The notes under the pieces were generated by a model that worked only from the letters and a program-made list of their open reading frames with translations, was not told the origin of the DNA and did not search any database. A stretch of 64,000 nucleotides of DNA from Candidatus Gastranaerophilales bacterium (GTDB taxonomy: Bacteria > Cyanobacteriota > Vampirovibrionia > Gastranaerophilales > Gastranaerophilaceae). The stretch is from positions 97,318-161,317 of the forward strand of contig JAFQHZ010000006.1 of the NCBI GenBank assembly GCA_017415185.1. Reading direction: 5' to 3'. The position numbers were made by a program, and so were the translations under genes. This document shows positions 1-7,909 of this stretch, piece by piece; position 1 is the first letter of the stretch, and the number at the start of each line of letters is the position of its first letter.

Positions 1-225
1 TATGGAAGCTTTTTCTCTTTGAATTTTTGGTCAGACATTCTAAGTCCATTAATAGAAACAAAAAAATTTGATAGATTAATTACAATTGAAGAAAGAAATA
101 AATTAAGAAATTCAAGACCAAATGCGTTATTTTATTACGCTTGGCAAAATCTTGACACCATTAATCTTGAAAAGAAAATTAGGCACTCTTTAATTGCTTA
201 TGATTCTCTAGAAGACATATTTTAG
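1..225 (+). CDS. C-terminal end of an unknown protein (cut by window edge)
   Basis: The reading frame is open from the first base and stops at TAG (223-225), so this is the tail of a longer gene whose start lies to the left. A TTG at 19 is in frame, but nothing marks it as a start. The visible tail is about 74 residues, charged, without a membrane segment or Cys cluster, and contains the stretch NALFYYAWQNLDTINLEKK. I do not recognise the family. It reads toward the small secreted protein that starts 50 bases later. Confidence 0.55.
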   Translation, partial: YGSFFSLNFWSDILSPLIETKKFDRLITIEERNKLRNSRPNALFYYAWQNLDTINLEKKIRHSLIAYDSLEDIF

Positions 226-275
226 TTATATTAAGCCCCTTTTGTGGCATATATAACATATCTTTTAGGTGTTAT

Positions 276-629
276 ATGAAAAAATATTTTACGATATTAT
301 CAATATTCGCAACGCTTTGTCTTGCACAAAACGCTCAAGGCAAGATGTATGAATGTACTTACAAAAATAAATATGGAATGGAAACGGTTTCTTCATATAA
401 CACATTAATCTCCAATCAACCAAACAAAAAAGAATTAATAAGCGCATATAAAATGGGAAATTGCAAAGAATTAATTGTAAAAAGATATTTTATAGAAGGA
501 ACGATTTGCAATATTCAGTTTTATAAATATAACAAAAAAATAGGTAATGTTACTTGCACACCAAATAATCCTTCTGCGCTTAAAAAAATAAAAGAAATAG
601 CAAGAAGAGATTACGGTTATTTTGAATAA
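276..629 (+). CDS. Small secreted cysteine-containing protein
   Basis: A 117-residue protein beginning MKKYFTILSIFATLCLAQNA, a classic Sec signal peptide (Lys-rich n-region, hydrophobic core), with likely cleavage after residue 22 or so. The mature part is about 95 residues, basic, with Cys residues near 27, 59, 74 and 90 that could form two disulfides. No family recognised. Only a weak AGG precedes the ATG. A strong hairpin terminator follows the stop immediately, so this is the last gene of its unit. Function unknown; probably envelope or extracellular. Confidence 0.7.
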   Translation: MKKYFTILSIFATLCLAQNAQGKMYECTYKNKYGMETVSSYNTLISNQPNKKELISAYKMGNCKELIVKRYFIEGTICNIQFYKYNKKIGNVTCTPNNPSALKKIKEIARRDYGYFE

Positions 630-631
630 AA

Positions 632-652
632 AAACCCGCCAATGGCGGGTTA
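632..652. terminator. Bidirectional terminator between convergent genes
   Basis: An 8-bp stem AACCCGCC/GGCGGGTT with a 3-base loop, preceded by an A-run and followed by a T-rich tail. It can end both the secreted-protein gene (+) and rplI (-). Confidence 0.85.
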
Positions 653-672
653 AATTTTATAATTACTTTTCC

Positions 673-1167
673 TTATTCTTCAGTTGCAGTTTCTTCTTCA
701 AAAACTTCTTTAATTGTTTCAGAAGCAACAACTTCAACATTTAATTGAGCTTTAACTTTAGAAGAAAGTTTGATTGTCATAACAAAGTTACCAACATGGT
801 TGATTGGTCTATCAAGAATGATAGATTTTTTATCGATTTCCATGCCAGTTTTTGCCAATAATTCTTCTGAAAGTTTTTTAGTTGTGATTGTACCGAATAA
901 TTTTCCAGATTCACCAGCTTTAGCGCTTAAAGAAATTGTTTCAATTTTTTCAATTTCTTCTTTAGCAGCAAGTGCTTCTTGATGTAATTTTTCAGCTTTT
1001 GCTTTAATTCTTGCAATGTTTCTTTCTCTTTGAGCTAAAGCGCCAGGTGTAGCGATTTCAGCTAATGAATTAGGAATTAAGTAGTTTCTAGCGTAACCGT
1101 CTTTAACGTTTACTAAATCGCCTACTTCACCTATATTTTGAACATCTTTTTTTAATATAACCTGCAT
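673..1167 (-). CDS. rplI: Ribosomal protein bL9
   Basis: A 164-residue protein starting MQVILKKDVQNIGEVGD with the GYARNYLIP segment that marks bL9: N-terminal rRNA-binding domain, long connecting helix (residues about 45-75, Ala/Lys/Glu rich) and C-terminal domain. Length is a little above the usual 148-150 because of an acidic Glu/Thr tail. AAGGAG lies about 8 bases before the ATG. It is the last gene of the minC-minD-minE-rplI leftward cluster, 83 bases after minE, an unusual partner since rplI more often sits with rpsF/rpsR/dnaB. Confidence 0.97.
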   Translation of the reverse strand: MQVILKKDVQNIGEVGDLVNVKDGYARNYLIPNSLAEIATPGALAQRERNIARIKAKAEKLHQEALAAKEEIEKIETISLSAKAGESGKLFGTITTKKLSEELLAKTGMEIDKKSIILDRPINHVGNFVMTIKLSSKVKAQLNVEVVASETIKEVFEEETATEE

Positions 1168-1250
1168 TGGTTTTCTCCTTATGTTATTGTGATGAGCTAA
1201 TTTTAATCATATTTAAAACATAACTAAATTTCAAGCCATGCCAAAAGCGA

Positions 1251-1781
1251 TTATTTGCTCTTCTTTGTTTCTTTCTCAGTTTCTTCTTTTTCTTCTTCTA
1301 TTTCTTCAACTTCAGCTTCTTCTTCAACTTCTTCTTCAGTTTCTTCTTGAGCTTCGTTGTTATCAGTTTCGTCTGTTAATTGCTCAGCAAGTTCTTGAAC
1401 TTTTTCTTTAACAAGTTCTTGAATTTCGCCAACAATTTCTTGTGTTTTTTCGATTTTTTCTTTTTCTTGAGCATTAAGCGCTTCATCAATTTCTTCGTCT
1501 GTTTTTGTTCTTAAAACAGGAATACTCAAATTAAGCACTGTTGCATTTTCTTTTGCATCAATGCTTAAATCGAATGAATCTTCGTCAATTTCTAAATATC
1601 TTGAAATTGATTCAATTAAATCATCCTTAAGCATTTGCATAGCACGTTCTGAAAAGCCGACTCTGTCTTGCATTAAAACAGTTCTTAAACGGCTTTTTGC
1701 CATTACTTTTGTATCGTCTGAGCTTTGTGTTGTGAAAAAACTCAAAACTCTATCGTATAAATCCGAAAATATATCTTTCAT
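1251..1781 (-). CDS. minE: MinE topological specificity factor with long acidic tail
   Basis: Residues about 1-100 match MinE: membrane-targeting N-terminus (MKDIFSDLYDRVLSFF), anti-MinCD helix (AKSRLRTVLMQDRV) and the topological-specificity domain (LIESISRYLEID, then the LNLSIPVLR strand). MinE stimulates MinD ATPase and positions the Min oscillation. The protein is 176 residues, about twice the usual 85-100. The extra C-terminal part (about 105-176) is a predicted helix or coiled coil that becomes almost pure Glu/Thr before a short Lys-rich end. It follows minD by 9 bases, so it is clearly cotranscribed. Confidence 0.95.
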   Translation of the reverse strand: MKDIFSDLYDRVLSFFTTQSSDDTKVMAKSRLRTVLMQDRVGFSERAMQMLKDDLIESISRYLEIDEDSFDLSIDAKENATVLNLSIPVLRTKTDEEIDEALNAQEKEKIEKTQEIVGEIQELVKEKVQELAEQLTDETDNNEAQEETEEEVEEEAEVEEIEEEKEETEKETKKSK

Positions 1782-1790
1782 TTCCTAGCC

Positions 1791-2594
1791 CTACGCTTTC
1801 TTAGCAAAGAATTTCTTAATCTTGTCAATAAATGTTGTTGGTTCATCAATATCCAACAAAGGAACATCTTCGCCAGTTATTCTTTTTGCAACATTAATAT
1901 AAGCCATACCTGCTAATGATTTTTCATCATTTACAACAGGTTCGCCCTTGTTTGTTGATGTGATAATGTTTGTATCTTCAGGAATTACACCAATTAAATC
2001 ACAAGACAATATTTCAACAACATCATCAACGCCCATCATGTCGTTTGATTTGATTAATTTTGGTCTTACACGATTAACCAATAAACGATATCTTTCAACG
2101 CCTTCTTTTGATTCTAATAAACCAATTATTCTATCAGCATCACGAATTGCGCTCATTTCAGGAGTTGTTACCACAATTGCTTCGTTAGCGCCAGCAACCG
2201 CATTTTGGAAACCTTGTTCAATACCAGCAGGGCAATCAACTAAAACATAATCGAAATCTTCTTTTAATTTTTCGCAAATATTTTTTAATTGGTCAGCATC
2301 AACCGCAGATTTGTCACGAGTTTGAGCAGCTGCCAACAAGCAAAGATTTGGATTTTTCTTGTCTTTAACAAGTGCTTGTTTTAATTTGCAACGTTCTTCA
2401 ACAACGTCAACAATTGTGTAAACAATTCTATTTTCCAAGCCTAATAATAAATCTAGGTTTCTTAAACCTATATCAGTATCAATTAGAACCACTTTATAGC
2501 CTAAATGCGCTAGAGCTGTTCCAATGTTAGCAGATGTTGTGGTTTTGCCAACACCGCCCTTTCCAGATGTAATAACAATAACAGAACCTGCCAT
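1791..2594 (-). CDS. minD: Septum site-determining ATPase MinD
   Basis: A 267-residue deviant-Walker ATPase: GKGGVGKTT at residues 11-19, the switch region with LIDTDIGLRNLD, VDCPAGIEQGF, and the C-terminal amphipathic membrane-targeting helix FIDKIKKFFAKKA. It recruits MinC to the membrane and is released by MinE. It sits 12 bases after minC; GGAGC precedes its ATG. Length and motifs are fully typical. Confidence 0.98.
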   Translation of the reverse strand: MAGSVIVITSGKGGVGKTTTSANIGTALAHLGYKVVLIDTDIGLRNLDLLLGLENRIVYTIVDVVEERCKLKQALVKDKKNPNLCLLAAAQTRDKSAVDADQLKNICEKLKEDFDYVLVDCPAGIEQGFQNAVAGANEAIVVTTPEMSAIRDADRIIGLLESKEGVERYRLLVNRVRPKLIKSNDMMGVDDVVEILSCDLIGVIPEDTNIITSTNKGEPVVNDEKSLAGMAYINVAKRITGEDVPLLDIDEPTTFIDKIKKFFAKKA

Positions 2595-2606
2595 TTATTT
2601 GCTCCT

Positions 2607-3710
2607 TTAGTTTTGATTAATCTTAAACAACATAATTTCACCATCTACAACGCGCGCTTCTTCAGGCGTGAAAATAGATGATCTGATGATATATGGAATA
2701 TTTGTGCCATCAGGACGTCTTGAATAGCAGTTTCCAATTCTTAATTGAACCGCATTCATTTTTAGCGCACGAACTTTAGCATTCATATTTCCTTTGCAAC
2801 CTGCATGGGCAATACCTGATAAAACACCCCAAACCGTAATATCTCCAAGAGCTCGGATTTCACTTCCTGGGTGGCAATCTCCAATGATAACAACGTTGCC
2901 GTCGGCTTCTAAAATTTGACCGGAACGAAGGGTTTGGTTGATATATGTTGTATTTTTTGTATCAGATACCACAGGGTCAGATGTAGGAGTTTCATAAAAA
3001 TCAACTTCTTCCCACTGATCATCCTGTAATTGGTTTTCGTCATAAGCTTTTTTATAAACACCGATTGAATTTTTTTCGGTATTTTCAAATTCTTTATTTT
3101 CTTCAAAATTAACTTCAAATTGTTCAATTGAAGGAATAGGAGAAACGATTTTTGAATACTCATCAACAGCAGGAATAATTTCTTCAACTTGAGTATATTG
3201 ACTTGAAATTTGAGCTTCAATTGATTCAAAATCGCTTCTTGGATTAATCCCAGCTTCTCTTAAATCATTATTAATATTAATATTATTTTGTTGTTTTTGA
3301 ATTGCATCCAAATCAGCTTCAAAATGTAATCCTGTAACGTCTTTCACAGCTATATCGTTTGGATTTTCAACATTAATTGTAAAAGGTTCAAACTCTTCTT
3401 TTTTAGGAGTTTCGTATTTTTCTTCAACCCTTCTTTCGATAGGTTTTTGAACAAAAATATTCATATTTTCTGCAATTTTTGCAGTGTCTTCATTTACCGT
3501 TTCAACAGTATCTAAAATACATCCATAACTCGTAATCAAAGATTGAATACTAAGCATTTGAGATTGATTTAAATAGCTTTCGTTTAATTTTAAAACAATC
3601 TTTTTGCCTGAATGATTAAGAGTTTCAAGAGCCAAAGAAAGGCTATTGATAATTTCACCGGTTGATGTGCATGAGGCCATATCGACCACAAAGTATTCAT
3701 TGTCATACAT
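2607..3710 (-). CDS. minC: Septum inhibitor MinC
   Basis: I start at ATG 3710 (MYDNEYFVVDMAS), preceded by AAGG. An upstream in-frame extension of 37 residues is Ile/Phe/Lys-rich junk covering the promoter area. The protein is 367 residues. The C-terminal third (about 260-367) is the MinC beta-helix domain (LRSGQILEADGNVVIIGD, then GSEIRALGDITVWGVLSG) that binds MinD and FtsZ. The N-terminal ~100 residues fit the FtsZ-antagonist domain. Between them lies a long acidic, Asn/Glu-rich linker of about 150 residues, longer than in E. coli MinC (231 residues in all). First gene of the cluster. Confidence 0.93.
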   Translation of the reverse strand: MYDNEYFVVDMASCTSTGEIINSLSLALETLNHSGKKIVLKLNESYLNQSQMLSIQSLITSYGCILDTVETVNEDTAKIAENMNIFVQKPIERRVEEKYETPKKEEFEPFTINVENPNDIAVKDVTGLHFEADLDAIQKQQNNININNDLREAGINPRSDFESIEAQISSQYTQVEEIIPAVDEYSKIVSPIPSIEQFEVNFEENKEFENTEKNSIGVYKKAYDENQLQDDQWEEVDFYETPTSDPVVSDTKNTTYINQTLRSGQILEADGNVVIIGDCHPGSEIRALGDITVWGVLSGIAHAGCKGNMNAKVRALKMNAVQLRIGNCYSRRPDGTNIPYIIRSSIFTPEEARVVDGEIMLFKINQN

Positions 3711-3856
3711 AAATAAAAAATACCTTAAAATTTCTAATACTTTAGTTAAGATTACATTAAATATTATTTGTCTACAATTATTTATAAAGGAATGTAAAAA
3801 ATATTTTATAGTTATTTTCAAGTGTATTTTTTACAATTAACCACCTAAAAACAATT

Positions 3857-3884
3857 AAAAAGCCTTACCGAATTCGATAAGGCT
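3857..3884 (-). terminator. Terminator of the 84-residue protein gene
   Basis: On the minus strand AGCCTTA pairs with TAAGGCT around a loop containing GAATTC, followed by TTTT. It lies 54 bases after the stop of the 84-residue gene and separates it from minC. Confidence 0.75.
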
Positions 3885-3937
3885 GTTGTTTGTTGTTTAT
3901 GCTTCGAGATTGTGTTGTTAGGTGTTGATAATGCTTT

Positions 3938-4192
3938 TTACACTAATGTGTTAATTTTGTTTTCTGTGTTTAATCCTTTTTCGATAGAGATTTGACGTTT
4001 CATAAAAGTTTCATAAAATAATGGAGATTGTTTAATTGTTCCTAAAAAATCAGTTAAAAAACTAGCATCATTTTTTGAACTTGTATTGTTGATTACGTCT
4101 GCTCCATAGTTTGATTGAACACCAGCTTTGAAGCTTATATTTTTATGATTAATTGTATTTTTTACATTTGTTATTGAGTTTACTGTCAACAT
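3938..4192 (-). CDS. Small protein with N-terminal ISFKAG motif
   Basis: An 84-residue protein with no signal peptide or membrane segment. After an Asn/Thr-rich start it carries NISFKAG at residues 18-24, resembling motifs near the N-terminus of the proteins at 6961, 9168, 17317 and possibly 32125. A good AGAGGTGAG ribosome site precedes the ATG, and a near-consensus promoter lies 69 bases upstream. It stands alone between a promoter and a terminator, so it is a dedicated and probably well-expressed unit. Function unknown. Confidence 0.75.
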   Translation of the reverse strand: MLTVNSITNVKNTINHKNISFKAGVQSNYGADVINNTSSKNDASFLTDFLGTIKQSPLFYETFMKRQISIEKGLNTENKINTLV

Positions 4193-4260
4193 TTTGGTTA
4201 TCTCACCTCTTTGTTTTTTTAGTTTTTAGTGTCTGCGTAACACTTAATCCTTATGTTTTT

Positions 4261-4289
4261 ATTATGCACCCAAAAATTACATTTGTCAA
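4261..4289 (-). promoter_or_regulatory. Near-consensus sigma-70-type promoter
   Basis: On the minus strand TTGACA (4289-4284), a 17-base spacer, then CATAAT (4266-4261). The predicted start near 4254 gives a leader of about 60 bases for the 84-residue protein. Confidence 0.75.
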
Positions 4290-4499
4290 CCCCTATTTTT
4301 AAATATTTTTTTTCAAGCTATTATTGACTTTTCGCATATTTTTGAAAAAAATATTTATTAACTGTCCTTTTTACACTTATTATTTTATTTGATATTTTTT
4401 CCAAATTACCCATGTGTGTAATTGTTTTTAATTCATATATATATTTATATATAATTAATCTTTTTCATACTTCCAGCTATTCTTAATTCCAGACAGTTA
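4290..4499. other. AT-rich intergenic stretch, no gene seen
   Basis: Part of the 416-base gap between the 84-residue gene and glyA. It is almost entirely A and T with no supported reading frame. It must hold the glyA promoter region. A TATAAT at 4450-4455 could drive a short transcript ending at the hairpin at 4500. Confidence 0.5.
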
Positions 4500-4521
4500 G
4501 GGGCGAAAGCCCCATTTTTTT
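4456..4521 (+). ncRNA. Candidate short RNA or glyA leader attenuator
   Basis: TATAAT (4450-4455) is followed about 45 bases later by GGGGC-GAAA-GCCCC (4500-4513) and a T-run (4515-4521). No gene on the plus strand lies upstream for this terminator to end, so it must close a short RNA or act as an attenuator about 88 bases before glyA. No riboswitch family is recognised. A similar TATAAT-short RNA-GGGG/CCCC arrangement occurs at 11916-11977. Confidence 0.3.
4500..4521 (+). terminator. Orphan rho-independent terminator before glyA
   Basis: A perfect 5-bp GGGGC/GCCCC stem with a GAAA tetraloop and a seven-T tract, lying in the glyA upstream region. Confidence 0.75.
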
Positions 4522-4608
4522 ATTTTTAATTTACAAAAGAAAATATTTAAGTCGAAATAGCATTTTTAAGGTAGAATTAAAACAATAGTAATTTATGGGA
4601 GGAGCAAA

Positions 4609-5844
4609 ATGGAACTTGATATTATAAAAAACACCGACCCGCAAGTGGCGCAATATATAGAATTAGAGCTTGAAAGACAAAGAAACACAATTGAATTAAT
4701 TGCTTCTGAAAATTTTACTTCTCAAGCAGTAATGGCGGCATGCGGAAGCGTTTTAACAAACAAATATGCTGAAGGAAAACCCTACAAAAGATTTTACAAC
4801 GGTTGCGAAAATGTAGACAAAATCGAAGAATTAGCTCAAAAAAGATGTTGCGAGCTTTTTGGTTGCGACCATGCCAATGTTCAACCACACTCAGGCGCTC
4901 AAGCGAACATGGCAGTATTTATGTATGCACTTAATATTGGCGATACTGTTATGGGGATGGATTTATCCAACGGCGGACATTTATCTCACGGCTCTCCTGT
5001 TAATTTTTCAGGCATAAATTACAATATTATTTCTTATGGCGTTGATGAAAATGGCGTTATTGATTATGAAGATGTTGAAGCTAAAGCTCGTGAACACAAA
5101 CCAAAAATGATTATTGCAGGAGCTTCAAATTATTCTAGAATTATTGATTTTGAAAGATTTTCAAAAATCGCTCGTGAAATTGGCGCATATTTAATGGTGG
5201 ATATTGCTCACATTGCAGCACTTGTTGCAGCAGGCGTTCACCCATCTCCTGTTCCTTATGCTGATTTTGTTACAACAACAACCCACAAAACCCTAAGAGG
5301 TCCTCGTGGCGGAATAATCATGTGCAAACAAGAACACGCTCTTGGCATAGATAAAGCGGTATTCCCAGGATTACAAGGCGGACCATTAGAACACATCATT
5401 GCAGGAAAAGCCGTTGCTTTATTAGAAGCACAACAACCGGCTTTCAAAGAATACGCAACTCAAGTTGTTGAAAATTCAAAATGTTTAGCAGCTGAATTAA
5501 TCGCAAACGGAATTGATATTGTTGGCGGAAAATCAGAAAACCACGTTATGACAATTGATTTAAGAAGACTAAACAAAACCGGAAAAGACATTGCAAATCT
5601 TCTTGAAGAAGTTGGAATAACTGCAAACAAAAACACTGTTCCAAACGATCCACAAAGCCCATTTGTTACTTCAGGCGTTAGAATTGGAACAGCAGCAACA
5701 ACAACTCGAGGTATGAAAACTCCTGAAATGAAAAAAATTGCTTCAATAATCGCTGATGCAATATTAGAAAAAGATACTGTTGAGAATTTAAGAGCAAAAA
5801 GTTTGGAATTATGCAAAGAATTCCCACTATATGGAGATATGTAG
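4609..5844 (+). CDS. glyA: Serine hydroxymethyltransferase
   Basis: A 411-residue PLP enzyme interconverting serine and glycine with transfer of the one-carbon unit to tetrahydrofolate. It is recognised from [10 protein letters not shown] near the start, the NKYAEGKP segment, PHSGAQAN, and the PLP lysine motif [14 protein letters not shown] (Lys near residue 227). Length is standard. GGGAGGAGC gives a strong ribosome site. The next gene starts 3 bases after the stop. Confidence 0.98.
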   Translation: MELDIIKNTDPQVAQYIELELERQRNTIELIASENFTSQAVMAACGSVLTNKYAEGKPYKRFYNGCENVDKIEELAQKRCCELFGCDHANVQPHSGAQANMAVFMYALNIGDTVMGMDLSNGGHLSHGSPVNFSGINYNIISYGVDENGVIDYEDVEAKAREHKPKMIIAGASNYSRIIDFERFSKIAREIGAYLMVDIAHIAALVAAGVHPSPVPYADFVTTTTHKTLRGPRGGIIMCKQEHALGIDKAVFPGLQGGPLEHIIAGKAVALLEAQQPAFKEYATQVVENSKCLAAELIANGIDIVGGKSENHVMTIDLRRLNKTGKDIANLLEEVGITANKNTVPNDPQSPFVTSGVRIGTAATTTRGMKTPEMKKIASIIADAILEKDTVENLRAKSLELCKEFPLYGDM

Positions 5845-5847
5845 TCA

Positions 5848-6900
5848 ATGATTAAACTATCCCAAGCACATGTTCTAGGAACGATTATCGCCTATCTACT
5901 TGGAATTTTCATAGTTCCATTGGTAATATATTATTCAAAAAAGAAAAATCTAATCGATGTTCCAAACGAAAGAAAAATCCACCACGGCGCAATTTCTCGC
6001 CTTGGCGGAGTCGCAATATGGATTTCGGTTATGCTAACTTTTGTTTTCTTAGTTTTTTTAAGCTACTATCCAAAAGGACAAGGGCTTTCAGCGATTATTG
6101 TTGGCGGTTCTTTAATGTTTTTAATGGGTTTAATTGATGATGTATATGGATTAAATGCAAAATTTAAATTATTCATTCAAATCGCAATAGCAACAATAGT
6201 TATTTTATTAGGCGTAAGAATCGAAGAACTTTATAACCCAATAAGTTCGTCCTGTGTTTCGCTAGGATATTTAAGCTATCCAATAACCCTTCTTTGGATA
6301 GTTGGAATCACAAACGCAATAAATTTCATAGATGGCGTAGATGGATTGGCTGGCTCAATTGTTAGCATTTCCGCTCTTGCTATTGGGCTTGTTTCCTTGG
6401 TTTTAGCCCCAAGCGTCCCAATCACAGCGCTTATCGCCTTTATTTTAATGGGCGCAATGTGTTCCTTTTTAACATTTAACTATAATCCTGCTAAAATATT
6501 CATGGGGGATTCTGGTGCATTATATGCAGGCTTTTTGCTTGCGACACTCTCTATAACAGGCATTGTTAAGCCATCTTCAAACTATTCAATGTATTTGCCA
6601 ATATTAATACTAGCAGTTCCATTGATGGACGTTGCTTTTTCTTCAACAAGAAGAATGCTAAAAGGCTCAAGTCCTTTTGTGGCTGATGCTGAACATATAC
6701 ACCACAAATTGCTTCATGCTGGATATTCGCAAGACAAACTTGTTTTACTATTAGCAAGTTTTTCAATGGTATGCGCTTTATTATCTATCTTCGCTGTAAC
6801 AACAAAAAGCAAATTTATAATAACTGCACTATGTTTAATTGCAGTTCTTATTGTTTTGAATACTGTTTCAAAATTAATCAAGAAAAAAGATAGCGAATAA
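5848..6900 (+). CDS. Undecaprenyl-phosphate sugar-1-phosphate transferase (WecA/TagO/MraY family)
   Basis: A 350-residue polytopic membrane protein (about 10-11 segments) that should transfer a UDP-sugar phosphate, usually GlcNAc-1-P, to undecaprenyl phosphate at the inner face of the membrane. It shows the family's signatures in order: RKIHHGAISRLGG, LIDDVYGL (DD pair), NAINFIDGVDGLAGS, FMGDSGALYAGF and the cytoplasmic EHIHHKLL loop. The HIHH motif favours the WecA/TagO branch over MraY. It overlaps glyA's ribosome-site region (3-base gap), so it is cotranscribed with glyA. It probably primes a surface glycan. Confidence 0.93.
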   Translation: MIKLSQAHVLGTIIAYLLGIFIVPLVIYYSKKKNLIDVPNERKIHHGAISRLGGVAIWISVMLTFVFLVFLSYYPKGQGLSAIIVGGSLMFLMGLIDDVYGLNAKFKLFIQIAIATIVILLGVRIEELYNPISSSCVSLGYLSYPITLLWIVGITNAINFIDGVDGLAGSIVSISALAIGLVSLVLAPSVPITALIAFILMGAMCSFLTFNYNPAKIFMGDSGALYAGFLLATLSITGIVKPSSNYSMYLPILILAVPLMDVAFSSTRRMLKGSSPFVADAEHIHHKLLHAGYSQDKLVLLLASFSMVCALLSIFAVTTKSKFIITALCLIAVLIVLNTVSKLIKKKDSE

Positions 6901-6923
6901 TATAAACTTAATAACAAATTTTT

Positions 6924-6959
6924 GCCTTTTTGATTTTTATAAAATCGGAAAGGCTTTTT
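6924..6959 (+). terminator. Terminator abutting the next start codon
   Basis: A 14-position stem with a GCC/GGC base and AT-rich upper part, followed by TTTTT. It ends the glyA unit. It finishes one base before the ATG at 6961, so its right arm also contains the only ribosome-site-like bases (GGAAAGG) of the next gene. Confidence 0.8.
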
Positions 6960-6960
6960 A

Positions 6961-7866
6961 ATGCGCATATCAAAAATCAACAAAAATATATACATACAAA
7001 CTCAAAAACCACAAAACAACACAACAATCCCCCTTAAAAAAACATATTGCGATAGTATATCTTTTACAAGCAACGACTTTGAAAAATCCTTTCGCTCACT
7101 TGCCAAAAACCTAATAAGCTATGCTTATTTAAACAATCAACCCAGAGAAAAAGAAATTGCAAAAATTTTCAAAGAATTTTGTCCCAAATCAACCTTTAAA
7201 CAAACCCAAAGAATACAAGCCCAAAATAGCGATGTTATTTCATACAGTGGAAATACAGAAAAAGAATATACGATTCGACAAGATTTCTTAGGAAGAAAAA
7301 AAGCAATATTAAAAAAACAAGAAATAAGCGTTATTTTTCCAAAAGATTCAAGCCAAAAAGAAAGAATTATCTTTATAGGAAGATTAATCCACGAAGGAAC
7401 GCACGCACTTCAAGCAGAATCTCCTAAAAAAGAAACAGAACTTGATGTTATAAATAATTTTTTAAAAAAAGAAAGAAATCTGCAAACTATAAAATCAAAT
7501 ATTTTATCCGCCTTCAATTTTTACGAAACACTCAGCGTTGAATTATTAGGAGCAATCAACGAAGCATTTGAAGAATCTTTGTCTGATATTTCAAGCGCAG
7601 ACGAAGCTTGTCGAAATTATTTTAGCGCAACGATTGAAGAAATTACTTATGAATTAATCCAAGAAACAATGGGAAATTTAGGAAAAAATATTAATTTAAA
7701 TTTTATTTTTGAATATTGCAAAAAAGTTGCTCAATGCGAAATTGAAGCATACAGCAAAGAAAAAGATTTTCTCAAAAAAGCAAATTGCTCTTATGAAGCA
7801 AATCAAGCGCAAATTAAAATCGATGCAAATAAAGCAATTATCTGCGCAATAGAATCTTTGCAATAA
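6961..7866 (+). CDS. Predicted HExxH metalloprotease with N-terminal ISF motif
   Basis: A 301-residue protein. HEGTH at residues 144-148 (context RLIHEGTHALQAE) is a good HExxH zinc-protease motif; the helix after it and the Glu-rich NEAFEESLSD segment could supply the third ligand. The N-terminal 40 residues are basic and Asn/Gln-rich, ending in DSISFTSND, related to the motif in the 84-residue protein and others here. No signal peptide or membrane segment. The central zinc motif with a variable N-terminus recalls effector-type proteases such as M91/NleD, but that is only a resemblance. The preceding terminator suggests its own promoter or read-through expression. Confidence 0.7.
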   Translation: MRISKINKNIYIQTQKPQNNTTIPLKKTYCDSISFTSNDFEKSFRSLAKNLISYAYLNNQPREKEIAKIFKEFCPKSTFKQTQRIQAQNSDVISYSGNTEKEYTIRQDFLGRKKAILKKQEISVIFPKDSSQKERIIFIGRLIHEGTHALQAESPKKETELDVINNFLKKERNLQTIKSNILSAFNFYETLSVELLGAINEAFEESLSDISSADEACRNYFSATIEEITYELIQETMGNLGKNINLNFIFEYCKKVAQCEIEAYSKEKDFLKKANCSYEANQAQIKIDANKAIICAIESLQ

Positions 7867-7894
7867 AAAAACCCTGTTAAGCAACAGGGTTTTT
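7867..7894. terminator. Bidirectional terminator
   Basis: An ACCCTGTT/AACAGGGT stem with AAGC loop flanked by an A-run and T-run, between the protease gene (+) and the aminotransferase gene (-). Confidence 0.85.
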
Positions 7895-7909
7895 GTTTGT
7901 ATTATTAAA

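Noticed and set aside
4500..4608. glyA riboswitch (glycine, SAM or folate class)
   Set aside because: No conserved core of any class I know is visible; left as an orphan hairpin.
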